From positions 1 through 64,000 of the forward strand of contig NZ_JADYVX010000011.1 in assembly GCF_020194175.1 (NCBI RefSeq): a stretch of DNA of 64,000 bases, given 5' to 3'. Below the pieces are notes generated by a model that did not search any database, was not told where the DNA came from, and saw only the letters and a list, made by a program, of their open reading frames with translations. This DNA comes from Bradyrhizobium sp. BRP22 (GTDB lineage: Bacteria > Pseudomonadota > Alphaproteobacteria > Rhizobiales > Xanthobacteraceae). Below are positions 30,508-38,849 of the stretch, one piece after another (within the stretch, counting starts at the first letter, position 1; every line of letters starts with the position of its first letter). Both the position numbers and the translations under genes were made by a program.

Positions 30508-31179
30508 TCAGAAGCCGCGATTTTCGCTCCAGCAGCGCTGGACCGCGCTGGCGCGGGCCATATAGGTGGCGCCGAGACGGCGGACGCCGGGGCCGGGATT
30601 GCGGGCGCTGCGCCTGACCGGGTTGGGCAGGATCGCCGCGAGCAGCCCGGCCTCGCGCGGCGACAACGTCGCCGCCGAATGGCCGAAGGCATATTGCGAG
30701 CCGGCCTCGGCCCCGAACTGGCCGGACGGGCCGAGTTCGGCGATGTTGAGGTAGATTTCCAGGATCCGCTGCTTCGGCAGCACGAAATCGATCCACATGG
30801 CGAGCGGCAGTTCCAGCGCCTTGCGGACCACGCTGCGGCCCGGCCACAGGAACAGGTTCTTGGCGACCTGCTGGGTGATCGTCGAGCCGCCGCGGGCTGG
30901 CTCGCCGTCCTCGGCATCGTCGATCGCATCCTGCAGCGCGTCCCAGTCGATGCCGCGATGGCTGCAGAATCTCGAATCCTCCGATCCCACCACCGAGCGC
31001 GGAAGATGCGGCGAGATCGCGTTGAAATCGACCCATTGCCGAGTGACCGGCGCGCCCGTCAGGGTGCGCCAGGCCATCAGCGCCGAGACCGGGTGGCCGG
31101 TCCGGTAGAGCGGCGTCAGCACATAGGGCAGGAGCAGCACCGCCACCAGCAGCAGCAAAAGGATCCGGACAATGCGCAA
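30508..31179 (-). CDS. mtgA: Monofunctional biosynthetic peptidoglycan transglycosylase
   Basis: Polymerises lipid II into glycan strands at the periplasmic face of the inner membrane. The 223-residue protein has one N-terminal membrane anchor (about 5-22) followed by a GT51 domain. The catalytic Glu67 lies in [33 protein letters not shown] is at about 97-112, [13 protein letters not shown] at 119-131, and [11 protein letters not shown] follows. The length is standard for MtgA. Transcribed towards rpmF and divergent from the polyprenyl synthase gene. Confidence 0.95.
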   Translation of the reverse strand: MRIVRILLLLLVAVLLLPYVLTPLYRTGHPVSALMAWRTLTGAPVTRQWVDFNAISPHLPRSVVGSEDSRFCSHRGIDWDALQDAIDDAEDGEPARGGSTITQQVAKNLFLWPGRSVVRKALELPLAMWIDFVLPKQRILEIYLNIAELGPSGQFGAEAGSQYAFGHSAATLSPREAGLLAAILPNPVRRSARNPGPGVRRLGATYMARASAVQRCWSENRGF

Positions 31180-31364
31180 ATTGGAGGTTCCGGCTGGAAG
31201 CGGGGCGGCGCGGCCGGCAAAATCGGCCGGTTTCGGATGAGATTCCGTGACAATTGGCAGTTTTTCCAGCGCTTTTAAGGCGCTTCCGGCCGGCGGGCGG
31301 AATTGACGAAGCCGGTGCCATCAACGATTGTCCGCCCCCGGAATTCGACCTGGAGCAATTCTTA

Positions 31365-32285
31365 ATGACGACCGGTACTGCAGAATTCGCCAAGCGGCTG
31401 GACCAGACCGCTGACGATACCGAGGCCCTGCTGGCGAAACTACTGGCCGATACCGTGGAGCAGGACGAGATCGTCCGCCCGAAACGGCTGATCGAGGCCA
31501 TGCGTTATTCGAGCCTTGGCGGGGGCAAGCGCCTGCGGCCGTTCCTGGTGGTCGAGAGTGCCGCCGTGTTCGGTGTGCCGCGCAACGCCGCGCTGATGGC
31601 GGGAGCGGCGCTGGAATGCATCCACTGCTACTCCCTGATCCATGACGACCTGCCGGCGATGGACAACAGTGATCTGCGCCGCGGCCGCCCCACCCTCCAC
31701 AAGGCCTATGACGATGCGACCGCGATCCTCGCCGGCGACGCGCTGCTCACGATCGCCTTCGACATCATCACCCGCGACGAGATCCATCGCGATGCCGGCG
31801 TCAGGCTGGCACTGACCCGGGCGCTGTCGCGCGCCGCCGGGGTCGGCGGCATGGCTGGCGGGCAGATGCTCGACCTTGCCGGCGAGGGCCGGTTCGGCGA
31901 CCGCGAGCCGGTGGACGTGGCGCGGCTGCAGCAGATGAAGACCGGCGCATTGCTGCGTTTCGGCTGCATCGCCGGCGCCATCCTCGGCCAGTCCTCCGCG
32001 AAGGAATATCAGGCGCTCGACGATTTCGGCCGCGCGCTCGGCGAAGCCTTCCAGATCGCCGACGACCTGCTCGACGTCGAGGGCGATGCGGCCGCGCTCG
32101 GCAAGCAGACCGGCCAGGACGCAGCGCTCGGCAAGACCACCTTCGTCACGCAGCTCGGCATCGAGGGCGCCAAGCAGCGCGTCCGCGACCTGCTCGCCCG
32201 CGCCGATGCCGCATTGTCGGTGTTCGGACCAAGGGGTGACGTGCTGCGCGCGGCGGCGAGGTTCGTCGCGGAGCGCAAGAATTAG
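31365..32285 (+). CDS. ispA: Short-chain polyprenyl (farnesyl) diphosphate synthase
   Basis: Condenses IPP with DMAPP and GPP to make farnesyl diphosphate, possibly longer products. The 306-residue all-helical protein has the first Asp-rich motif DDLPAMD at 94-100, with CYSLIH before it, and the second, DDLLD, at 233-237. GGGKRLRP is at 52-59. The pattern matches IspA-type FPP synthases, but product length cannot be fixed by eye. Start at the ATG at 31365: upstream codons lack similarity. It is divergent from mtgA, and ispG further right belongs to the same pathway. Confidence 0.92.
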   Translation: MTTGTAEFAKRLDQTADDTEALLAKLLADTVEQDEIVRPKRLIEAMRYSSLGGGKRLRPFLVVESAAVFGVPRNAALMAGAALECIHCYSLIHDDLPAMDNSDLRRGRPTLHKAYDDATAILAGDALLTIAFDIITRDEIHRDAGVRLALTRALSRAAGVGGMAGGQMLDLAGEGRFGDREPVDVARLQQMKTGALLRFGCIAGAILGQSSAKEYQALDDFGRALGEAFQIADDLLDVEGDAAALGKQTGQDAALGKTTFVTQLGIEGAKQRVRDLLARADAALSVFGPRGDVLRAAARFVAERKN

Positions 32286-32322
32286 AATTGGATCGGGTAG
32301 CGACCAAGACAAAGCTGCGCTC

Positions 32323-32349
32323 CCTCTCCCGCCTGGCTTGCGGGAGAGG
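32323..32349. terminator. 10-bp GC-rich hairpin after ispA
   Basis: CCTCTCCCGC and GCGGGAGAGG pair around a seven-base loop. There is no T-run, so it may be either a terminator that needs Rho or a fragment of a dispersed repeat. Confidence 0.5.
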
Positions 32350-32404
32350 TGAACGAGTTCGCGGGCTGACCGTTACAATCAAATAAAGCAAGCAAGGCGA
32401 ACAA

Positions 32405-33085
32405 ATGAACAAGGAATTCGACGAGCACCTTGTTCGCTTCCGGAAACTGCCGAAGGCCGTCCGCGTGGTGTATTCGCGGCCGCGCATCTTCATCTCGATC
32501 GCAGTCGGCATCGCCGCGTTCTTCCTGATGCCTCACGCGCCGCGCCCGGTGACGCGGCTCGTGGTAAGCTGGGACATCTTCGTCGCGCTGTATCTCGCCC
32601 TCGCCTTCATGATGATGCTCCAATGCAGCATCGCTTACATTCGCCGCAACGCGATCCTGCAGGACGACGGCCGTTTCCTGATCCTGCTTGTCACCGCGCT
32701 CGGCGCTTTCGCAAGCCTTGCCGCCATCGTCTTCGAGCTCGGCGCCTCCAAGAGCAGCCCGGAAGCGCTGATGCTCGCGATCGTCACGATCGTGCTGTCC
32801 TGGGCGCTGGTCCACACTGCGTTCTCGCTACATTATGCGCACGAATATTATCGCGGGAAGGAAGCCGGCGGCCTGCAGTTTCCCAGCGGAAAGGAACGCG
32901 TCGAGGCCGACTATTGGGATTTCGTCTACTTCTCGTTCGTGATTGGCATGACCGCGCAGGTCTCCGATGTCGGCATCACCGACAGGATCATCCGCCGGAC
33001 CGCAACCGTGCACGGCATCGTCTCCTTCGTGTTCAACACGGCGCTATTGGCGTTGATGGTGAATATCGCGGCAAGCGCGATCTGA
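32405..33085 (+). CDS. DUF1345 family membrane protein
   Basis: A 226-residue protein with about five transmembrane segments (around 27-42, 55-75, 92-112, 122-145 and 200-222). It has the DUF1345 blocks HTAFSLHYAHEYY and DYWDFVYFSFVIGMTAQVSD, the second followed by VGITDRIIRR. Family function is unknown. Probably transcribed alone: the hairpin at 32323 separates it from ispA. Confidence 0.88.
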   Translation: MNKEFDEHLVRFRKLPKAVRVVYSRPRIFISIAVGIAAFFLMPHAPRPVTRLVVSWDIFVALYLALAFMMMLQCSIAYIRRNAILQDDGRFLILLVTALGAFASLAAIVFELGASKSSPEALMLAIVTIVLSWALVHTAFSLHYAHEYYRGKEAGGLQFPSGKERVEADYWDFVYFSFVIGMTAQVSDVGITDRIIRRTATVHGIVSFVFNTALLALMVNIAASAI

Positions 33086-33093
33086 ACACCGCC

Positions 33094-33171
33094 GTCATTC
33101 CGGGGCGCCTTGGCGCGAACCCGGAATCTCGAGGTTCCGGGTTCAACGCTAACGCGTTGCCCCGGAACGAC
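33094..33171. repeat. Dispersed palindromic repeat, family A copy 4 (short)
   Basis: GTCATTCCGGGGCGCC to GCCCCGGAACGAC, with inner arms ACCCGGAA / TTCCGGGT. It separates the convergent DUF1345 and caspase-like genes and ends seven bases before the caspase-like stop. Confidence 0.75.
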
Positions 33172-33177
33172 GATGGT

Positions 33178-35034
33178 CTAATTGCAAACCTGGACGTTGC
33201 CGCCGCCGCCCTCGTACGGGCCGCCTTGCGCGGTGGTGCGGAATTCGAGGTGGCAGCCGCGCGCCACCGGGCGGCAGCCGCCGCGATCGCACACGATCTG
33301 GCCTCCGCCACCGCCGCCCGAAGAGGCGAGCGGCCGGGGAATGCGGACATTGGGCCGCTCGGCGCGCTCGCGCCGCGCCGGACCATCGTCGGAATCGCGC
33401 TTGGCGATCGGCTTCTTGGCGCGCCGCTTCTCGCACTCATTGTCGTCGTTGAGGAACGAGCCGTCGGCGCAAACGATCCTGGTGCAGCGGTCGCCACCGG
33501 CCTTGTAGCCATGCTCGCAGACGAGCGGGCAGACGCGCGAGGGTTTCAGCTTGATGGCATCGAGCGCATCGACATTGGCCACCTTGGTGTCGAGCCTGGT
33601 TCCGGCATAGCGATTGAACAGCGTGAGCGACCGTTGCGAAGCTGCGTTCCACTCGCCGTCGGCCGCGCCGGTGAGGCAGCCGACGCGGCGCAGCTCGGTC
33701 TGCACCGATTTGGTCACGTCGACTTGCGGTGAACCGGTGCTGAGCGCGGCGACATTCACCGCTTTGTCCTTGTCGGCCGACGCTGCTGCAGGCGGAGCGG
33801 CCGCCTGATCCGCGGCGACCTTGTCGGCGGCGGCCTTATCGGCGGCGATCTTGTCGGACAAAGCCTTTTCGGCCGCGAGCCGCTTTCGCTCAGCGACCGC
33901 CGCCTGCTCCTGCGCGACCTGCTTGGCCTTTTCGGCGGCGAGACGCGCCTGTTCGGCGGCCTTGGCGTCGGCGGCCGCCTTGGCCTGTTCGGCCCTTTGG
34001 GCACCTTCGGCGGCAAGCCGGGCACGCTCCTGCTCCGCCGCCCGCGCCTTCTCCGTGGCCGCGACGCGGGCGTCCTCGGCAGCGATCTTCTCGAGCTGGA
34101 GCCTGGCCAGGCTCGCATAGAAACCGTCGGGATATTGCGCGAGGAAGGCGTTGAGCGCGCTCTTGTTGCCGATCTGCAGCGCCAGTTCGTAGTCGCGGCG
34201 CACATCCGCTTGCGGGTTCGACGCGGGGGCGACTGGCGGTGCCGCCTTGGCCGGCGCCGGCACCAGCGGCACGTCCTCGCCGCCGAGCGAGCCATAGACG
34301 AAGGGCTCCTGGCGGTTATTGGTCGACTTCAGGACGTCATCGCGGACATAGCCGAATGCGCGCCGCACATCGAGCCCCGGCGTCGTCAGGTGCTTCGAGA
34401 GCGCCGTGGTGAAGGGGCTGTTGTTGCCGTCGCCATCGGCGGCGGTGGAGCCGGCCTTGGCGGAATAGGCGATCAGCACATTCGGGCTGGTCGGCTCGAC
34501 CTTGGCGAGGCCCTGCCCGATCGCGCGAGAGGCGACCGTGCGCTTCATGGTCTTGGCAAAGGGATTGTCGCGGCAGGCGTCGAGGATGACGAGCCGCAGT
34601 TTCTTGGCCGGCTCGATCGCGATCAGGATGCGGTCGAGCGAAAATGCCTCGTCGTAAACGTCGGTGTCGCGCTCCAGCCGGGCATCGACCGGAATGAGGT
34701 AGTTGGCGCCATCGACCTCGATGCCATGGCCGGCATAGTACACCACGGCGATCTCGGCATCGCGCGCACGATCGGCAAAGTCGCGGAGCACCCGGCGGGT
34801 CTCGACAGCCGGAAGATCGCGGCGGAAATCCACCACGTCGAAACCGGCGTCTTTCAGCGTCGCCGCGATCAGGGCGCCGTCATTGACGGGATTGGGGAGC
34901 GGCGCGACGTTCTGATAGACGGAATTGCTGAGCACCAGCGCGACGCGCTTCTCGGCGAAGGCCGGCTGGCACGTCAGAAGCAGGAACAGCGTCAGAACGA
35001 ACCGATGCAATCCTGAAAATCCAATCGATCTCAT
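33178..35034 (-). CDS. Secreted caspase-like (C14) peptidase with Ala/Lys-rich coiled coil
   Basis: A 618-residue protein with a signal peptide (about 1-27, ending FAEK). A caspase p20-like domain follows (about 28-255) with the catalytic His103 in YYAGHGIE and Cys154 in VILDACRDNPF. Residues about 305-405 are a long Ala/Lys/Glu-rich helix with AAEKA and AADK repeats, resembling the TolA stalk. The C-terminal part (about 440-618) has a Gly/Arg-rich stretch and several Cys (CPLVCEHGYKAGGDRCTRIVC) suggesting disulfides. Many bacterial caspase-like proteins have similar architecture. The substrate is unknown. It stands alone. Confidence 0.9.
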   Translation of the reverse strand: MRSIGFSGLHRFVLTLFLLLTCQPAFAEKRVALVLSNSVYQNVAPLPNPVNDGALIAATLKDAGFDVVDFRRDLPAVETRRVLRDFADRARDAEIAVVYYAGHGIEVDGANYLIPVDARLERDTDVYDEAFSLDRILIAIEPAKKLRLVILDACRDNPFAKTMKRTVASRAIGQGLAKVEPTSPNVLIAYSAKAGSTAADGDGNNSPFTTALSKHLTTPGLDVRRAFGYVRDDVLKSTNNRQEPFVYGSLGGEDVPLVPAPAKAAPPVAPASNPQADVRRDYELALQIGNKSALNAFLAQYPDGFYASLARLQLEKIAAEDARVAATEKARAAEQERARLAAEGAQRAEQAKAAADAKAAEQARLAAEKAKQVAQEQAAVAERKRLAAEKALSDKIAADKAAADKVAADQAAAPPAAASADKDKAVNVAALSTGSPQVDVTKSVQTELRRVGCLTGAADGEWNAASQRSLTLFNRYAGTRLDTKVANVDALDAIKLKPSRVCPLVCEHGYKAGGDRCTRIVCADGSFLNDDNECEKRRAKKPIAKRDSDDGPARRERAERPNVRIPRPLASSGGGGGGQIVCDRGGCRPVARGCHLEFRTTAQGGPYEGGGGNVQVCN

Positions 35035-35255
35035 TATCGCACCTCTAAAAAGCCTGCCCTTTGTGGCACGATAGCAAAGCCTATCAGAAGCCGGGGCGGC
35101 GGTTCGTGAGCCAGGTCACGAACTGGGCGGCATCATCCGATAAGCTTTAGTACCGCGGGACGAACGATGGTTCGGCCTGCGAACGAGCTTGGCATTCACC
35201 GCAAGATCGCTCGCAAGCGTGATCCCAGGCGGTCGGTTCCGTTTACCTCGTCCGA

Positions 35256-35693
35256 TCAGCGCGCATGCTCCTCATATTGCGGGAGGCCGTCGGTGATGGC
35301 GTACCACGGCGCCTTGGAGCCTACGAAGATGTGCGCGCTCGGCCGGATCGAGGGCTCATCCACCAGGGTTCCCATGGTGACATGGACGAAAGTGCCTTCG
35401 CGAACCACCGAATAGAGCAGCGAACCGCAGCTCCCGCAGTGGGCATCGTGCGTGGTGTCATCGCCGTAGATCAGCAGATGGTCGCTGCCGCTGATGACCT
35501 CGAAGCGGTCGCGCGCGATGCCGGCGAACGGCTTGAACGCCGAACCCGTCGCCCGTCGGCAATTCGAGCAGTGGCAGTTCAAGGCGTAGGCGAATTCGTC
35601 GGCTACCCTGTAGCGCACGGCCCGGCAGAAGCATTCGCCATGGAGGGCGCGGGCGTTCGATTTTTCTGGCTGGACCACAGGCGTCTCCGTCAT
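35256..35693 (-). CDS. GFA family zinc-binding protein
   Basis: A 145-residue protein of the GFA (glutathione-dependent formaldehyde-activating-like) family. Zinc-ligand cysteines occur in ECFCRAVRY, NCHCSNCRRATGS and CGSCGSLLYS, the three characteristic clusters. The fold is a small beta sandwich. Although named for the glutathione-dependent formaldehyde route, most members, including this one, have no proven activity. Divergent from the NTF2-like gene. Confidence 0.9.
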   Translation of the reverse strand: MTETPVVQPEKSNARALHGECFCRAVRYRVADEFAYALNCHCSNCRRATGSAFKPFAGIARDRFEVISGSDHLLIYGDDTTHDAHCGSCGSLLYSVVREGTFVHVTMGTLVDEPSIRPSAHIFVGSKAPWYAITDGLPQYEEHAR

Positions 35694-35784
35694 AGATTCG
35701 AGGAAAATCCTCGATAGCCTGACGCATCACTTCATGGCTTAATTCAAGCCAGTCAAAAGGATGCCCCCAAAGGGAGGAACAACC

Positions 35785-36159
35785 ATGAGCCAAGACCGAT
35801 CGACCGTCGAAGCCGTCGTACAGAACTATTTCGACGGGCTCTATGAGGGCGACGCCAATAAGCTCGGCGCGATGTTTCACCCCTCCGCCGACTTGCGCTG
35901 GGTGGAAAAAGGCGAGCTTCAGATCCTGACCGTGCCGGACTGGCTCGATCGCGTCCACAAGCGGCCGTCGGCGAAGGCGGAAGGCAAGCCGCGGGAGGAT
36001 TTCATTGTCACCATCGACCGCTCGGATGATTCTACCGCCTTCATCAAGGTCCGCTGCCAGTTGCCGCCGCGCTATTTCACCGACTATCTGGTGGCGATGA
36101 AGCTGACGGACGGCTGGCAGATCGTCTCGAAATCCTATCGATACGACCTGCGCGAGTAA
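35785..36159 (+). CDS. NTF2-like protein (Lumazine_bd_2 type)
   Basis: A 124-residue single-domain protein: VEAVVQNYFDGLYEGDANKL, then GAMFHPSADLRWVEKGELQI and, near the end, DYLVAMKLTDGWQIVSKSYRYD. This is an NTF2-like cone fold common in small hydrolases and binding proteins. The strong GGGAGGA 7 bases before the ATG at 35785 sets the start; an ATG at 35761 in the same frame is less likely. No catalytic residues can be assigned. It lies upstream of the antiporter gene on the same strand, 108 bases apart. Confidence 0.82.
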   Translation: MSQDRSTVEAVVQNYFDGLYEGDANKLGAMFHPSADLRWVEKGELQILTVPDWLDRVHKRPSAKAEGKPREDFIVTIDRSDDSTAFIKVRCQLPPRYFTDYLVAMKLTDGWQIVSKSYRYDLRE

Positions 36160-36267
36160 GCTCGCCCAAAGCGGCGAATCGGACGGCCGCCTTTTTTCGA
36201 TCTCGCACGGACGAGCCGTCCACCGCGCATTGACCTCGCCAGTGCTTCCGGGCCAATTGGAGCCGCC

Positions 36268-37875
36268 ATGGAAGCCAAATTCCAGACCTTCCTGATCCTG
36301 CTCGCCATACTGGCAGGCACGGCGCTGCTGGCGCGGCGCCTCAACGTCGCCCCGGCCATCCTCTTGATGCTGGCCGGCATCGCGCTCGCCTTCGTGCCGG
36401 GCATGCCCGGCATCGAATTGCCGCCGGAACTGGTGCTGCTGTTGGTGCTGCCGCCGCTGATCTACACGGCGGCGGTCGCCATGAGCTGGCGCGAGTTCAA
36501 GAACAGCCTTCGTCCGATCGTGCTGCTCGCCGTCGGCTGCGTGATCTTCACGGCGGCGGCGGTGGCGACTGCGACTCATTACCTGATCGGGCTGCCCTGG
36601 AACGTCGGATTCCTGCTCGGCGCGATCGTCGCCCCGCCCGACGTGGTCGCGCCGCTTGCGATCGCCCGGCGGCTCCACATCCCGCGCCGGATCCTGGTCG
36701 TGCTCGAAGGCGAGGGGCTGGCGAATGATGCCACGGCGCTGATCCTCTATCGTTTCGCTCTGGCGGCAATCGTCGCCGGCACATTCTCGCTGCCGACGGC
36801 CACCGTCGAGTTTGCCGCCATCGTCGTCTGCGAGATCGCATTCGGCATCGCGGTCGGATGGCTGAGCCTGCGCGCCCGCCACCGCTCGCGCGATCCGCAG
36901 GTCGAGATCACGCTCTCGCTGATCACGCCCTATGTGGCCTATTGGCTGCCGGAGCACTTTGGCGGCTCCGGCGTGATCGCCACCGTCGCCTGCGGTCTCT
37001 ATGTGAGCTGGAACGGCCCGCTGCTGATTCCTTCCGCCACCCGCCTGCAAGGCATCTTCTTCTGGGACCTGCTGATCTACCTGGTCGAAGGGGTCCTGTT
37101 CCTGCTCACCGGCTTCCAGATCCGCTCGCTCTACGAGAAGTCGAAGGCATTTCCGCTCGACGACATCCTCTCCACCACCGCGCTGGTGGTGGCGGTCATC
37201 ATCGTCGCGCGCTTTGCCTGGGTGTTTCCCGCAACTTATCTGCCGCGGATGCTGAGCAAGCGCGTGCGGCAGCGCGATCCGTCGCCGCCCTGGCAATGGG
37301 TGTTCACGATCGCCTTCGTCGGCGTCCGCGGCGCGGTGTCGCTCGCCGCCGCGCTGGCGCTGCCGTTTTCGCTCGCCGAGGGAGATCCCTTCCCTTATCG
37401 CGACATGATCCTGTTTGTCGCCTTCGGCGTCATCTTCATCACGCTGGTGGGATTTGGCCTGAGCCTGCCCACGGTCGTGGGATGGCTGAACATCACCAAG
37501 GATGGCCGCGCGGAGAGTGTCGCCGAACATGAAGCCGAAATAGCCGCCCGGCGCGAGGCGCTGGCGGCCGGCCTCGCCTCGCTCGATGCCATCGTCGACG
37601 AGCGCGAACTTTCCGACGAGGTCGTGAAGCTGCTGCGGGCGCGCCACGACATCCGCACCAGCCAGTTGCCGGCCGCACTCGATCCGGACAAGCACGACGT
37701 CTCCGCCAACGGCACCGAGCTGACGCGGGAATTGATCGCGACCGAGCGCAAGTTCATCCACGCCCTGCTGCGCGACGGCAAGATCACCGATGAGACGCGG
37801 CGGCGCATCGAGCGCGATCTCGACCTCGAAGAGGCGAGCCTCGCAAACCGCGAATATCGCAAGATGCCGCTGTAG
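36268..37875 (+). CDS. CPA1-type Na+/H+ antiporter
   Basis: Exchanges external protons for internal Na+ or K+ to maintain pH and salt balance. The 535-residue protein has about twelve transmembrane segments in residues 1-410. It shows GAIVAPPDVVAPLAIARR with PPD at 123-125 and EGEGLANDATALIL with the Asn153-Asp154 ion site typical of CPA1. VGVRGAVSLAAALALP lies near 351-367. The C-terminal 125 residues form a cytoplasmic helical tail that is probably regulatory. Ion preference is not determinable here. Confidence 0.93.
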   Translation: MEAKFQTFLILLAILAGTALLARRLNVAPAILLMLAGIALAFVPGMPGIELPPELVLLLVLPPLIYTAAVAMSWREFKNSLRPIVLLAVGCVIFTAAAVATATHYLIGLPWNVGFLLGAIVAPPDVVAPLAIARRLHIPRRILVVLEGEGLANDATALILYRFALAAIVAGTFSLPTATVEFAAIVVCEIAFGIAVGWLSLRARHRSRDPQVEITLSLITPYVAYWLPEHFGGSGVIATVACGLYVSWNGPLLIPSATRLQGIFFWDLLIYLVEGVLFLLTGFQIRSLYEKSKAFPLDDILSTTALVVAVIIVARFAWVFPATYLPRMLSKRVRQRDPSPPWQWVFTIAFVGVRGAVSLAAALALPFSLAEGDPFPYRDMILFVAFGVIFITLVGFGLSLPTVVGWLNITKDGRAESVAEHEAEIAARREALAAGLASLDAIVDERELSDEVVKLLRARHDIRTSQLPAALDPDKHDVSANGTELTRELIATERKFIHALLRDGKITDETRRRIERDLDLEEASLANREYRKMPL

Positions 37876-37891
37876 GCAGCGGCGGGATGGA

Positions 37892-37997
37892 CTAGAGCAT
37901 TTTCGGTTCTGATTGAATCAGAACCGAAGCTCTAGATTCTTGTTTTCACGCGTTTTCTTCACGCGAACCGGTGTCCACTTCGCTCGAAAACGCTCTA
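37892..37997. repeat. Dispersed palindromic repeat, family H copy 2 (long)
   Basis: Ends TAGAGCATTTTCGG and GAAAACGCTCTA are inverted. Inside lie a perfect hairpin TTCGGTTCTGATT / AATCAGAACCGAA, the words CGCGTTTTCTTCACGCG and CCGGTGTCCACTT. The right end TAG (minus strand, 37997-37995) is the stop codon of the amidase gene. Confidence 0.8.
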
Positions 37998-38804
37998 ACG
38001 CGACCCGCAGAATTCCTTTACCGCACTGGCCACGGCCACGCCGATCATGTCCTGCCGTTCTGTGGACTCCATCGCCAGCTCTTCGTCCCGGTTGATGATC
38101 GAGCCGGCCTCAAACAGGACAGCGGGCACGCGCGTCCGCGCGAGCACGATGAGCTGGTCGTACCGATAGACCCCGACCTTCTTGTCCAGCAGTTTTCGCC
38201 GGTAACGCCCCATCAGCGGCTGCGCGTATTGGCGGGCATATTGCAGGCCCTGGGCTTTCATTTGCCTGCCGAGCAGCCGGGCAAACCTCAGGCTGGTCCA
38301 GAATTTCGGATTGTCGTGCGAAACGAACACCGAATAGCCGTTGAAGCGATCGCTGAAATGGCTCCTCGCTCCCTCGAACTCCCATTCCTCGAGAAAGGAA
38401 TCAGGCACCGAGTCATGGTGGATCGACAAGGCCAGATCGGCCCTTGAATCGTTGATGGCAGCGGCGCGCTTGAACAGGCTCGGCCGTGCCGGTCCGTCCG
38501 TCACCAGCAGGCTGGTTTGGGCAAAGCCTTCCGACTTCAACTTGTCCTCGATGCGTTTCGCGAGGCGCAGATTGAAATCGAATTCCGGAAGGTTGCGGGC
38601 GCTCCTCGCACCGCGCGCTTCGGCGGTATGGCCGACATCCAGGATGACCTTGAACTTCGACCGGTCGCATTTCGATGTCACGACCTTCGCTGCGGCCCTG
38701 ACATGCCCGCGCGACCATGCGGCATATGTCGCGTCGAATGACACGAGCGACAACACGACGAATGAAGTCATGATGACCGGACTGCGGCGCCACACGAGGG
38801 GCAT
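37995..38804 (-). CDS. N-acetylmuramoyl-L-alanine amidase (Amidase_3)
   Basis: Cleaves the muramyl-alanine bond of peptidoglycan in the periplasm. The 269-residue protein has a signal peptide (about 1-28, RR then a hydrophobic core, ATYA). The Amidase_3 zinc site is His59 (DVGHT), Glu74 (LPEFDFN) and His129/His130 (SIHHDS), with a catalytic Glu in VLFEAGSIINRDEE. The family usually has this order. The start at 38804 touches a family D half-repeat, which offers no ribosome-binding site, and an ATG at 38771 is the alternative. The stop codon lies in repeat H2. Confidence 0.9.
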   Translation of the reverse strand: MPLVWRRSPVIMTSFVVLSLVSFDATYAAWSRGHVRAAAKVVTSKCDRSKFKVILDVGHTAEARGARSARNLPEFDFNLRLAKRIEDKLKSEGFAQTSLLVTDGPARPSLFKRAAAINDSRADLALSIHHDSVPDSFLEEWEFEGARSHFSDRFNGYSVFVSHDNPKFWTSLRFARLLGRQMKAQGLQYARQYAQPLMGRYRRKLLDKKVGVYRYDQLIVLARTRVPAVLFEAGSIINRDEELAMESTERQDMIGVAVASAVKEFCGSR

Positions 38805-38847
38805 CGTAGCCCGGATGCAGCGAAGCGCAATCCGGGATCACGCTACG
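38805..38847. repeat. Dispersed palindromic repeat, family D half copy
   Basis: CGTAGCCCGGATGCAGCGAA followed by GCGCAATCCGGG, then CGCTACG: the outer words are inverted copies. It fills the whole gap between the amidase start and the Rieske stop. Confidence 0.75.
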
Positions 38848-38849
38848 CC

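Noticed and set aside
35458..37761. Long minus-strand open frame opposite the NTF2-like and antiporter genes
   Set aside because: Overlaps clear genes on the plus strand and encodes no recognisable domain.
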